Assembly (NCBI GenBank): GCA_015231305.1
Contig: JADGBW010000017.1
Coordinates: 1-40,155, forward strand
Length of the DNA: 40,155 nucleotides
Reading direction: 5' to 3'
DNA from: Magnetococcales bacterium
Lineage (GTDB): Bacteria; Pseudomonadota; Magnetococcia; Magnetococcales; JADFYX01
Shown here: in pieces, positions 17,690 through 26,368 of the stretch
How the letters are laid out: the number at the start of each line of letters is the position of its first letter
Position numbering within the stretch: the first letter of the stretch is position 1
Translations under genes and position numbers: made by a program
The notes under the pieces: generated by a model
The model's input: only the letters and a program-made list of their open reading frames with translations
Databases searched by the model: none
Told to the model about the DNA's origin: nothing

Positions 17690-19906
17690 CTAAAATCGTT
17701 TAAAGAACCTTTCTTTTGATTGAGCAGATTCAGCACGTAATTTCCAGTAAGATGCAATTTCTTTATCTGGCTTTGTAGGAAGAGGACGACCACCAAAAAC
17801 AAGCTTAGCTAGCGCAAGGGGGGTTACCACAAAATAGTAGACAAATGATAAAATTAAAAAATTAATATTTTTTCCAATAAATTTAGCAAATTTCATCCAA
17901 ACTTTGTAAACGACAAACATTTTTTGTGGTAATAAGACAAACCCAACACCTAGAGAAGTAAGAAAGCCAAAGAAATATATTGGAAAAGCCTTTCCAGTAT
18001 ATACACCCAGAGAAAATAATAATCCGAAAATTATAAAAGCACCTATACCAAATTTTCGGACATCCTTAAGATTATCTTTAGCAATAGTTTTGGGTTTAGC
18101 TTTACTGCCAATAATATCATCTATCTTAGGAGTGACAGATAATTGCTCCTCTTTATATAAAATACAATCTTCCAACACTAAAACATCTAATTCACTTCGC
18201 ACGAAACAGTCATATGCATCTTCTATTGTATTTACTATTGGCATGCCTCTAATGTTAAAACTGGTATTGACGATTACTGCGCAACCTGTAAGCTTTTCAA
18301 ACTCTTTAACAATTCCATAGTAACCAGGGTTAGTATTAGAGTTTATTGTTTGAACGCGGGCAGAGTAATCTACATGAGTTACCGCAGGAACATCACTTCT
18401 ATTCTGGTTAAGACGTCCTTGAATTGAAATTCCATCTTCATCTTTTTGAGTTAGACGTTTGCCTTTTGCAGTATCAGCAACTAACAACATATACGGGCTT
18501 GGTTTTTCAATATCAAAATACTCACTAGCTTTCTCCTCAAGAACAGTAGGAGCCAGGGGTCTAAATGATTCACGAAGTTTAATTTTATTATTAATAGTTT
18601 GTTGTGTTTCTAATTTTCTGGGGTCACCAATAATGCTCCTAGCCCCTAAAGCTCGCGGACCAAACTCAGAACGACCAGAAAAATAACCAACCATTTTATT
18701 ATTTGCTATCTGCTCAGCAATTATCCTACTTCTATCTGCTTTAGGTAGTTCATGATACTTGCTAGAGTTGCTGTTTAGAAACTCTTTAACTTCATCGTTA
18801 GAGAATGATGGACCTAAATAGGAGCCTTTTTGAGTATCGTTGCCATTAGGGTTAGTGCGTGTGTTGCCAAGAAACCTATACCAAACGGATAATGCAGCCC
18901 CCAACGCGCCTCCGGCATCACCTGCTGCTGGTTGAATCCATATATTTTCAAAAATTCCACTGCTTAAAATTTTACCGTTTGCAACACAATTAAGGGCAAC
19001 ACCACCGGCTATGCATAAATTTTTAAGCTTGGTTTCTTGTGCTACATGTTTAGCCATTTTAAGAACTATTTCTTCTACAACTGCTTGGATACTAGCTGCA
19101 ATATCCATCTCTCTTTGGGTAATTTTAGAATCAAGCTGACGTTTTGGACCTTCAAAAAGTTCGGCAAACTTATTGTTGGTCATGTGACCACCACCCAAAA
19201 AGTCAAAATATGCCTGATTCAACCTTATAGAGCCATCCTCTTTTAGGTCAATTATCTCTTTTAAGATAATTTCTTTAAACCTTGGTTTACCATAGGGTGC
19301 TAAACCCATCATTTTATATTCACCAGAGTTAACCTTAAACCCTGTGAAATATGTAAAAGCTGAATATAATAAACCGACAGAATCAGGATAATGCAGTTCT
19401 TTTAGGAAAGTAAGCTCACTACCTTTTCCATAGCCATAACTTGCGGTAGCCCATTCACCAACACCATCAATGGTTATTATAGCAGCTTCATCGAATGGTG
19501 ATGGGTAAAAGGCTGAGGCTGCGTGAGACTCATGGTGCTCTGTAAAAAGCACCTCACCTTCATAATTAATTTCTTTATTAATTTCATCTTGAATAAACAG
19601 TTTATATTTAAGCCACAAAGGCAAAACCTTTACCCATGAGCTTAGCCCTATAGGGGCAACTGTCATATAACTTAGGAGAATACGTTCAAATGTTTGTAAT
19701 GGTTTGTCATAATAAACGACGTAATCAACGTCATTAATTGTAATTCCAGCTTCTTTTAAGCTGTATTCCACAGCATTAACAGGGAATGTAGAGTCGTTCT
19801 TAACTCTTGAGAACCTCTCCTCCTGAACAGCAGCGATAACATTACCATCTTTAATCAAACAAGCGGCACTATCGTGGAAGTAACAAGAAATCCCTAAAAT
19901 ATACAT
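17690..19906 (-). CDS. Carbamoyltransferase (NodU/CmcH type) fused to C-terminal SxtJ-like membrane domain
   Basis: Residues 1 to about 595 are a full carbamoyltransferase that makes carbamoyl-adenylate from carbamoyl phosphate and ATP and moves the carbamoyl group to a hydroxyl, usually on a sugar. Visible are the N-terminal HDSAA (11-15), EERFSRVK (29-36), HHESHAASAF, the nucleotide-site segment IAGGVALNC, and in the C-terminal domain GRSEFGPRALGARSI and VNTSFN. Residues from about 613 to 738 carry three hydrophobic segments and match SxtJ: VRKFGIGAFIIF, then PIYFFGF, then VVYKVWMKFA and FVYYFVVTPLALA, and an SYWK ending. In other loci SxtJ is a separate gene directly downstream, so this is a fusion that ties the enzyme to the inner membrane. 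The DUF5989-like gene follows 21 bp later. The acceptor is unknown. Confidence 0.92.
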   Translation of the reverse strand: MYILGISCYFHDSAACLIKDGNVIAAVQEERFSRVKNDSTFPVNAVEYSLKEAGITINDVDYVVYYDKPLQTFERILLSYMTVAPIGLSSWVKVLPLWLKYKLFIQDEINKEINYEGEVLFTEHHESHAASAFYPSPFDEAAIITIDGVGEWATASYGYGKGSELTFLKELHYPDSVGLLYSAFTYFTGFKVNSGEYKMMGLAPYGKPRFKEIILKEIIDLKEDGSIRLNQAYFDFLGGGHMTNNKFAELFEGPKRQLDSKITQREMDIAASIQAVVEEIVLKMAKHVAQETKLKNLCIAGGVALNCVANGKILSSGIFENIWIQPAAGDAGGALGAALSVWYRFLGNTRTNPNGNDTQKGSYLGPSFSNDEVKEFLNSNSSKYHELPKADRSRIIAEQIANNKMVGYFSGRSEFGPRALGARSIIGDPRKLETQQTINNKIKLRESFRPLAPTVLEEKASEYFDIEKPSPYMLLVADTAKGKRLTQKDEDGISIQGRLNQNRSDVPAVTHVDYSARVQTINSNTNPGYYGIVKEFEKLTGCAVIVNTSFNIRGMPIVNTIEDAYDCFVRSELDVLVLEDCILYKEEQLSVTPKIDDIIGSKAKPKTIAKDNLKDVRKFGIGAFIIFGLLFSLGVYTGKAFPIYFFGFLTSLGVGFVLLPQKMFVVYKVWMKFAKFIGKNINFLILSFVYYFVVTPLALAKLVFGGRPLPTKPDKEIASYWKLRAESAQSKERFFKRF

Positions 19907-20179
19907 TTTTTCTTTCTTTTAAGTTAATTATAAGTACTCCCAACAGAATACACTACCTAGTTTTAATGGGGCAACCTTTTTTAAGGATAGTTTTTACATG
20001 ATAAGCAGTAATAATTACACACCCTATATATGATATATATCATCCAAAAAAACGCGCATAAATGCTGCATTTAAAGCTGAAATACAACTAAAAAAATACT
20101 TTAATGTTGTTTTATGGGTCTATATGAAAAACACATGCATGGCATATTTTTTGTCAATAGATTTTGCTATTGGATCACT

Positions 20180-21208
20180 TTATTTTTTTTGACCAATAAC
20201 TATAAAGAAACCGCCTTCTTTATAGTTTGTAATCATACCCAACTCCACAACTGTTAATTCAAATTTACTGGTTACTTCATCAGGACTAAATAAATTTGTA
20301 TCTTCAGTTATATATTCAAACAGCTCGACTTTGGGAATACTTTTGACAAATGTTACTCCTGTACTATCCAGCCACTGCAAAATTTCTGCTATGGTGTGCT
20401 TTGATTCATGGGGGTTTTTGTATTGATCTTTAAACCAAGACTCCTGCTTGGCTTTTGCACTTGCATCTTTGGAAATAGTGCCATCTAAAAATCTGAATCT
20501 ATCCTTTGTCATATTGAAAATAAAACGCCTGATATCAGTCAATACCCTGCCGTATTTATGATAAAGACCAATGATAATATGGCCCTTCGGCTTAACAAGC
20601 TGCAAAATAGATTTATAACCGGCAAATGGGTCACTGGTATGGTGTAACACACCATTTGAAATAACTAAATCAAACACCTCTTTAGAAAAACAGGGGCGGA
20701 ATAAATTCATTTGTAAGAAGGCGACATTCTGAATATCGTTTTGAATTTTAAAGTTTTGCGCCAACCTAAGAGAGTTCATACACATATCTGTAGCAAAAAC
20801 GTTGCGGTTGGCTAACCCTAAAAAGTTAGAAAGCTGCCCGGTTCCGCAACCACACTCTAACACATTGTAACCAAGGGGAATTTGATCATCTAACAGTTTG
20901 GCAAAAATACCTTTTCTGGATTTTAGCCTTAAGCTATTGGCATCATCAAATTCATCATAATCTGGGAACGGAGTTTTTTCGTAAAACTGTTTTATTTCAT
21001 CAGTAACATCTTTTTTTGAACTATCCCATTCAGTAGGCCAGAAAAGCTGAGGGATTTCTTCTGCAATATTGAAGCCTTGAGAACATTGCATACAGGTTAA
21101 CTCTTCTGCATTTAAACTTAATTTCTGATTACATTTTGGGCAACAGAATATATCTATGTTACTTTTTATAAATTCATGCTGTGTATTATTTTTATTCATT
21201 GTAACCAT
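20180..21208 (-). CDS. SAM-dependent class I methyltransferase with N-terminal zinc ribbon
   Basis: The N-terminal ~55 residues form a Trm112-like zinc ribbon with CPKC (23-26) and CMQC (39-42). The methyltransferase domain follows, with motif I VLECGCGTGQL (116-126), an acidic residue at the end of strand 2 (VFATD), and VISNGVLHHTSDPFAGY before a VKPKGHIII motif. Methyl transfer from SAM to a small molecule or glycan intermediate is expected; the target is unknown. The second in-frame ATG (M4) is equally likely as the start. It lies between the two SGNH genes on the same strand, 73 bp after the second one and 273 bp before the carbamoyltransferase gene. That 273 bp gap holds no gene but a 14-base palindrome at 20030-20043 and a lone TTGACA on the minus strand. 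Confidence 0.85.
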   Translation of the reverse strand: MVTMNKNNTQHEFIKSNIDIFCCPKCNQKLSLNAEELTCMQCSQGFNIAEEIPQLFWPTEWDSSKKDVTDEIKQFYEKTPFPDYDEFDDANSLRLKSRKGIFAKLLDDQIPLGYNVLECGCGTGQLSNFLGLANRNVFATDMCMNSLRLAQNFKIQNDIQNVAFLQMNLFRPCFSKEVFDLVISNGVLHHTSDPFAGYKSILQLVKPKGHIIIGLYHKYGRVLTDIRRFIFNMTKDRFRFLDGTISKDASAKAKQESWFKDQYKNPHESKHTIAEILQWLDSTGVTFVKSIPKVELFEYITEDTNLFSPDEVTSKFELTVVELGMITNYKEGGFFIVIGQKK

Positions 21209-21280
21209 TAGTTAATATTATAAAGTTGGCATTAAAAAAAGAGCCAGAGTTAATAATAATGTAAAAAACTAAAAATGGGT

Positions 21281-22471
21281 CTATCTTTTGTTTTTGATAA
21301 AATCATTCAACATAGGCTCAAGAACACCATAAGCTGACTGAGCAACTCTTAATGCCCCTAAATCATTGTAATGTGCCATATCTATGTATGCTGTTTCTTT
21401 TTCATTATTCATAATTTCAGAGTGGTCGTGGTAAATATATGATTTTTTAATTGTTTTAAAATACTTGTAAAATTCACTTTCATATATCTTCAATACTTTG
21501 TTAGACATTCTATCTGGGCCATGTACTCTTGATTCTGAACATTTAACTTCCTCGTTGGTTAAATGTTTCTTTGTAAAAGTAGTAGGCTGTAAAAGCATTA
21601 AAAATTTGGCATTGTTCTCATTAGAAAGCGTATTCATCATTGAATAGTTTTGAGATGTTATCTCTGCTCTTTTGGGTATATTATCAAACAAATCACTTCG
21701 TTGTTGGGCAGCATCTTTTAAAATAGAACCTTTTAGAGATTCATGTTGACCTATGCTTGCATACTTTAACCTAATTAAGTGAATTGTTTTATCAAGTAGC
21801 TGTACTGAATATGAATATGAGCGTAAATATAACCCTACCAATCTTAAGCCAACATATACTGGGTTGTGCCTCTCTTCTAGCTGGTTGATTATACGTGCTT
21901 TATCCCATACAGAATTTATTAAGGATGCAGACCTAATATCTTGCTCATCAAAAGCATACTGAGAATCATTCCTGCCGCTTATTGCTAGCACAAAATCAGC
22001 ATCTTGATATTTAAAAAAACGATGTAAAGTTAGCATCTCATTAAAAGATTGGTATCCTGAAACTCCAAGGTTATACACCTCAGCTTTAAGACCCTTTTTC
22101 TCAAAAATTATTTTTTCTAATAAAGATGAGGCCGTTGTGGCATTATCTGTAGAGCCTATCCCAAACATTGTACTGCCACCAGTTATTACTAGCTTAACAT
22201 CAGGGTTGTCGTAAGATAGAGGGGTTATTGACCTACCTTCTTCATCGGTTGATATTTTTCCGGTTGATAGGGTCTCTAAATGCTGACAGTGGGTTCCAGA
22301 ATTTCTAACTGCATTTGTTTTAACCGTCCACCCAAGATATGGATGATAAGGATTTCCTGTTGTGTTGGAGTATCTCTGTATTACAAAATATGAAAACGTC
22401 TCACTCAATATAATTAAACAAGATATAATTACCAAACTAAACAATATCTTCTTTTTTTTTGATATTTGCAT
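21281..22471 (-). CDS. Membrane-anchored SGNH/GDSL-type hydrolase or O-acyltransferase-like protein
   Basis: A 396-residue protein with a basic N-terminus and one membrane helix (about 9-31). The SGNH domain has block I TGGST (Ser100 as nucleophile), block II NLGVSGYQSF, block III GRND (166-169) and block V DMAHYN (Asp364, His367). All four family positions are present, so it should be active, unlike its paralogue at 16169-17362. Such membrane-linked SGNH proteins (AlgX/AlgJ-like in architecture only) add or remove acyl groups on extracellular glycans. The conserved HPYLGW segment near 43-48 is shared with the paralogue. It is the first of the minus-strand set; the region upstream is the shared 515 bp divergent gap. 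Confidence 0.82.
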   Translation of the reverse strand: MQISKKKKILFSLVIISCLIILSETFSYFVIQRYSNTTGNPYHPYLGWTVKTNAVRNSGTHCQHLETLSTGKISTDEEGRSITPLSYDNPDVKLVITGGSTMFGIGSTDNATTASSLLEKIIFEKKGLKAEVYNLGVSGYQSFNEMLTLHRFFKYQDADFVLAISGRNDSQYAFDEQDIRSASLINSVWDKARIINQLEERHNPVYVGLRLVGLYLRSYSYSVQLLDKTIHLIRLKYASIGQHESLKGSILKDAAQQRSDLFDNIPKRAEITSQNYSMMNTLSNENNAKFLMLLQPTTFTKKHLTNEEVKCSESRVHGPDRMSNKVLKIYESEFYKYFKTIKKSYIYHDHSEIMNNEKETAYIDMAHYNDLGALRVAQSAYGVLEPMLNDFIKNKR

Positions 22472-22986
22472 TACTTAAACCTACATATGTTTGTTTGTTA
22501 GATTAATGATTATTCAACCCAGATTAAAGAGAAGAAACTGCCCGGCTTGGAATTTTTCAAACATTTTTTTGTCATACTTAATACCATCAAACTAATGAAA
22601 AAAAATACCACAGTTTAAATACTTATGCACGGCTTAATAACCTCATATAAGGAGCTGAAACTTGGTTTTAGTAACCAGATCAAACCTAAAAATACACAGC
22701 AAATTTATGCAGGCACAATATTTAACTGTTTTTACTGTTATTACGATAACTTGAATAGATATTTTTTTAAGAAAACAGTTGAACAAATAAAACAATTAAT
22801 ACCGCCAAAAACAGTCTTATTTGGACATGACTACCCTAGTTTGAATTGGATATGCTATCATTGAAAAAAGAGTTGCAACTTGAGTGTCTAATTTAGTAGG
22901 CGTATTTGAGTTAAATAGAACAAAAAAACTACTAACATTATTTAAGCTTAATAGAGTATCTGGAAGTTTAATTGCAAGGTAGCAAA
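22472..22986. other. Divergent intergenic region with possible gene remnant
   Basis: About 515 bp separate the SGNH gene (minus) from the first radical SAM gene (plus). It is AT-rich and should hold promoters in both directions. The only open frame of note is the 79-residue one at 22625-22864. No palindrome or clear -35/-10 pair stood out. Confidence 0.4.
22625..22864 (+). pseudogene. Short open frame, possible remnant of a class I methyltransferase
   Basis: A 79-codon frame begins at an ATG without a visible ribosome site. Its C-terminal half, FFKKTVEQIKQLIPPKTVLFGHDYPSLNW in part, resembles the strand 5 region of small SAM methyltransferases, where a 'LKPGG-hydrophobic-GHDY' pattern is usual. 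The upstream SAM-binding half is absent. It may be a decayed fragment left when the locus was rearranged, or a chance frame. The assignment is weak. Confidence 0.22.
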
Positions 22987-24537
22987 ATGAAATTATTATT
23001 AATAAGAGAAGTTTCTGAAATTCGCGGTGATCTATCCCACGGCCTTGGTATTATAGGGACCATAGCCAAAGATGAGGCCGATGTATCTATATTTGATAAC
23101 AACTCTTTCCATAAGACCTACACTGGTAAAGAGATAATTAATAGAATTAAAGAATTTAACCCTGATATTCTTGGCTTTCATGTTCATACACACAATTTTT
23201 TCGCAACATCTAAGCTTATCTCTCAAGTAAAAAAGGCTTTTCCTTCTTTATGTCTAATAGCAGGAGGGTTACACGCATTCCACGAACCCAAGGAAATTTT
23301 AGACTTAGGTGTTCATGTAGTTGCCGTAGAAGAGGCCGACCTTACAATATTGCCAATGTTGAGAGCCTTAAAACCTAATATAGGTCAAAAAGGTAAATAC
23401 ACCCTAAGCGAAGAGACTCAAACAGCCTTAGCAGCAATTAATGGCTTGCTTTTTTATAACCCTACAAACAAAGAATTGCAGGATACAGGACGACCAGAAT
23501 TAATAAAAAATCTCGATGACCTACCTTTTGTCGATCACAGCCTGTTTAACCTTGAAGACTATATTAAAAAACCAAGTGATACCCATTATGTTACTAATAC
23601 CCTGCTAACTCAAAGGGGATGTCCTTTTAAATGCTCTTTTTGTCAGGGCGATGAAGATGGTGCTTTTAGAATGACCAGGGAGAACTCCGCTGATTACCGC
23701 ATTCGTTATATTGAATATTTAATAGAAAAATTTGATCAAAAGCATTTTTACTTTTTTGATGCAAACTTTACCCTGAGTAGAAAGAGAACTCTGGAATTTT
23801 GCCAAAAAATGATCGATACAGGGCTTAATAAAAAAATCACCTACTGGTGCGAAACTAATGTGGTTTTAAAGTTGGATAAAGAGCTTTGCTCTATGCTTAA
23901 AGAGTCTGGCTGTATAGATATCGCTTTGGGTGTGGAACGGCTTAACGAGGAATCCTTAAAGCTTATAGGTAAAAACAAAAATTTCTCAATCATTAATGAC
24001 AACATAAACAATTTAAAAGAATCAGGCATTAGAGCAACAGCCAATGCCCTTATTGGGTTCCCATTTGATACTAAAAAGTCTGTTGAAGAAGAAGAGGCTC
24101 TGTTTAAGGGTATTATAAATAAGGTTGACTCTATTATGGTATCGGTTGTTCTACCCCTACCGGGAACTCAAATTTACAATGAGTCTAACAATAAAAAGTG
24201 GTATTTCGACAAAGAGTACGCCTCATGGGAACCACCATTTTATCACTATGCATATAATTTTAATGGCAACGCATGGACTGCAAATTATTTTGATTTAAGC
24301 CCAGACACTATGGATGCTATACGGGGCATGCGAGAACGTATGCATGCTGCTAGCATACACCAAATCAATAGTCGTATAGTATCAACACTATTTATTATGG
24401 TAGAGGGCCTTGCTAAAACATCTCTATTTTTGTTTAACAAAAGCCCACTGCTAGAGAGGATAGTCTTTGGACCTGTTAAATGGGGTTATCTTTTTCTTTG
24501 GAAATTTATGGTTAGCAAGTTTTATGTTTCTAGGTAA
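22987..24537 (+). CDS. B12-binding radical SAM enzyme
   Basis: A 516-residue protein with an N-terminal cobalamin-binding Rossmann-like domain (about 1-150; PDILGFHVH, then IAGGLHA and VVAVEEAD) and a radical SAM domain with the 4Fe-4S motif CPFKCSFC (Cys212, Cys216, Cys219). Relatives use methylcobalamin and SAM for methyl transfer to unreactive carbons, or for other radical chemistry. The C-terminal ~80 residues, with LFIMVEGLAK and FGPVKWGYLFLWKF, are hydrophobic enough to touch the membrane. I chose the ATG at 22987 with AAGG upstream over an in-frame TTG at 22972. It is the only member of this region on the plus strand and meets the next methyltransferase gene stop to stop (24537/24538). 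Confidence 0.88.
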   Translation: MKLLLIREVSEIRGDLSHGLGIIGTIAKDEADVSIFDNNSFHKTYTGKEIINRIKEFNPDILGFHVHTHNFFATSKLISQVKKAFPSLCLIAGGLHAFHEPKEILDLGVHVVAVEEADLTILPMLRALKPNIGQKGKYTLSEETQTALAAINGLLFYNPTNKELQDTGRPELIKNLDDLPFVDHSLFNLEDYIKKPSDTHYVTNTLLTQRGCPFKCSFCQGDEDGAFRMTRENSADYRIRYIEYLIEKFDQKHFYFFDANFTLSRKRTLEFCQKMIDTGLNKKITYWCETNVVLKLDKELCSMLKESGCIDIALGVERLNEESLKLIGKNKNFSIINDNINNLKESGIRATANALIGFPFDTKKSVEEEEALFKGIINKVDSIMVSVVLPLPGTQIYNESNNKKWYFDKEYASWEPPFYHYAYNFNGNAWTANYFDLSPDTMDAIRGMRERMHAASIHQINSRIVSTLFIMVEGLAKTSLFLFNKSPLLERIVFGPVKWGYLFLWKFMVSKFYVSR

Positions 24538-25275
24538 CTAGGTTTTTTTAAACACCACACCACCAAGCATAGCAAATTTTTCAAAATATTTTGGCAATAC
24601 TTTTTTTTCGAAATAGAGCAATTTTTTAATGGCGTTACTAAATCCTAAATATCTAAAAAGATAAAATATAGGCAGAAGAACAAAATAACCCTCTAGTGTA
24701 ACTATTTCATCAAAGCCACTCCCTATTTTTCTAAACTCTTCCCAATCTGGGTAGTCTGTTACATTTTCAGGATCAGTAAATCTTAAAAAATAGTAATACG
24801 GTGTGTTCAACATTGGCTCTACAGATATAAAATACCCACCTGGCTTTAATATTTTATAAACCTGCTGCATATGTGGCTCTTTGTCGGTCAAAGAGAGAGA
24901 GAACTGGTTGTATACAATATCGAAGGAATTCTCAGCAAAGCAGAGGTTATTAACATCACAAAGACAATATGTAACATTTTTACGAACATCATCGGTTAGT
25001 GGCGGGTTAACAATGTCAGCACAGACAACTTGTGCCCCCCCTTCTATAAATTGCATTGCTTCAAAACTCATACCCGCACAAACAATAAGAACCCTCTTGC
25101 CTGCAAAACCATCTTTTATTACTTTTAGCTCGTCAAACAGATAATTTCTTACTATTAAACCCCAAAACTGCCATGGGGTAATACCTGCATATATACCAGA
25201 ATTATTATCAGGATTTTTATATGCTAAGTAGTATTCATTAAACAGTTTTATTCTATGACTTAAAAGCTCATTCAT
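24538..25275 (-). CDS. Class I SAM-dependent methyltransferase
   Basis: A 245-residue protein. Motif I is atypical, RVLIVCAGMSFEA (61-73), where the usual ExGxGxG has become VCAGMSFE; the strand 2 acidic residue is in VVCADI. FDIVYNQFSLSLTDKEPHM and ILKPGGYFISVEP follow as motifs IV and V. The C-terminal third has hydrophobic stretches (FVLLPIFYLFRYLGF), suggesting a lipid-linked substrate. It is last in the minus-strand run, 70 bp after the flippase-like gene, and convergent with the radical SAM gene. The target is unknown. Confidence 0.8.
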   Translation of the reverse strand: MNELLSHRIKLFNEYYLAYKNPDNNSGIYAGITPWQFWGLIVRNYLFDELKVIKDGFAGKRVLIVCAGMSFEAMQFIEGGAQVVCADIVNPPLTDDVRKNVTYCLCDVNNLCFAENSFDIVYNQFSLSLTDKEPHMQQVYKILKPGGYFISVEPMLNTPYYYFLRFTDPENVTDYPDWEEFRKIGSGFDEIVTLEGYFVLLPIFYLFRYLGFSNAIKKLLYFEKKVLPKYFEKFAMLGGVVFKKT

Positions 25276-25345
25276 AACATTTACTCTTTAAAACCTCACA
25301 ATCATCAATTTGCAAGCTTCTGATATATTTAACTTAAACATTTTT

Positions 25346-26362
25346 TCAGTCTGCTTTAGGGCGATTAATAACAGTATATACCAGATATGCAAAGAAAGTT
25401 ACTAATGCTTGCGATAGATTTCCAACAGCTATTTCAACTACCAGATACTTACCAATAGCCAACTTATCAACACCCATTAACAACAAAATACCTAACCAAC
25501 CAGCATCAACAGTGCCCAGCCCTCCAGGAGTTATGGCAAATAATCCTATGAGGTATACCGGTGGGGCAATAATAAGTATTTCCAATGGAGAGAGGGTTAT
25601 GCCAGCAGACCACATCATTAGAATTGTGCCTGATACTGAGACGAACATTTTAATAAAAGCTATTGAGATAATCCAAGAGGTATTGAGCTTAGCAAAAGGT
25701 ACATCAACAAACAGGTTTCTAAACTTTGTAAAGAGAGAAAACCGATTTAAACCACTGCTACGTTTTATTATCCAACCACCCAAACCCTCAAGACGCTTTA
25801 TATTTAAAAATTTTATTAAAATAAAAACAGCAACAATTGAGAGCAGCAACGCCCCTGCTGCTTGATACAGAGTAATTATTTTTAAAATGTAGAATAAAAA
25901 TGGAAGAAAAAATACAGCAGCAACAATCAGTTCTGAGAGCTGGTCAATAAACTGGGTTAAAATCCCCTTTGTAGTTGGTATATTATAAAGCAACTTTAAT
26001 GAAAGTACCCTAACCCCAAAGCCACTCTGAGGTAGTAAGCTGTTAAGCAAAAAACTTAACGAACCGAAGTACATGAAATAACCTGTTCTTGGGACAATTT
26101 CTGGAGCAAGGGAGGTTATAATTACTCGCCATTTAAGTGCGACTGTATAGTTAAGCACAACATACGATGCTACGACCAACAAAAAATAAAAGTAGCCAAC
26201 ATCAAGTAGCGTATCCTTTGCTATTGTAGGAGTGATGCCGAGACTTTTGAAAATAATAATTAAAAGAGTAATGCCAAGAGCAAATGAGGCAAAAAACTTG
26301 AGCCATTTTTTTGTCTTATTACTATCTTGCGCAGGAGGTGCTACAGATATTATATCGCTCAT
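25346..26362 (-). CDS. Flippase-like LPG-synthase transmembrane-domain protein (UPF0104/AglD type)
   Basis: A 338-residue integral membrane protein with about eight hydrophobic helices. It matches the transmembrane part of lysylphosphatidylglycerol synthases without the C-terminal aminoacyl-transfer domain. Typical elements are the N-terminal KWLKFFASFALGITLLIIIF helix, LNSLLPQSGFGVRV near 110-125, and the C-terminal PGGLGTVDAGWLGILLL segment. Stand-alone members sit in glycan and lipid loci and are thought to move or bind lipid-linked intermediates. It starts 6 bp after the upstream B12 radical SAM gene, so the two are co-transcribed. Its substrate is probably the glycolipid made here, by context only. 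Confidence 0.85.
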   Translation of the reverse strand: MSDIISVAPPAQDSNKTKKWLKFFASFALGITLLIIIFKSLGITPTIAKDTLLDVGYFYFLLVVASYVVLNYTVALKWRVIITSLAPEIVPRTGYFMYFGSLSFLLNSLLPQSGFGVRVLSLKLLYNIPTTKGILTQFIDQLSELIVAAVFFLPFLFYILKIITLYQAAGALLLSIVAVFILIKFLNIKRLEGLGGWIIKRSSGLNRFSLFTKFRNLFVDVPFAKLNTSWIISIAFIKMFVSVSGTILMMWSAGITLSPLEILIIAPPVYLIGLFAITPGGLGTVDAGWLGILLLMGVDKLAIGKYLVVEIAVGNLSQALVTFFAYLVYTVINRPKAD

Positions 26363-26368
26363 TATTTA

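Noticed and set aside
20030-20043. 14-base palindrome ATGATATATATCAT upstream of the methyltransferase/carbamoyltransferase gap
   Set aside because: It is made only of AT-rich alternating sequence, common by chance at this base composition.
20149-20156. TTGACA box on the minus strand before the carbamoyltransferase gene
   Set aside because: No acceptable -10 box lies 16-18 bases downstream; the nearest CATATA is too far.
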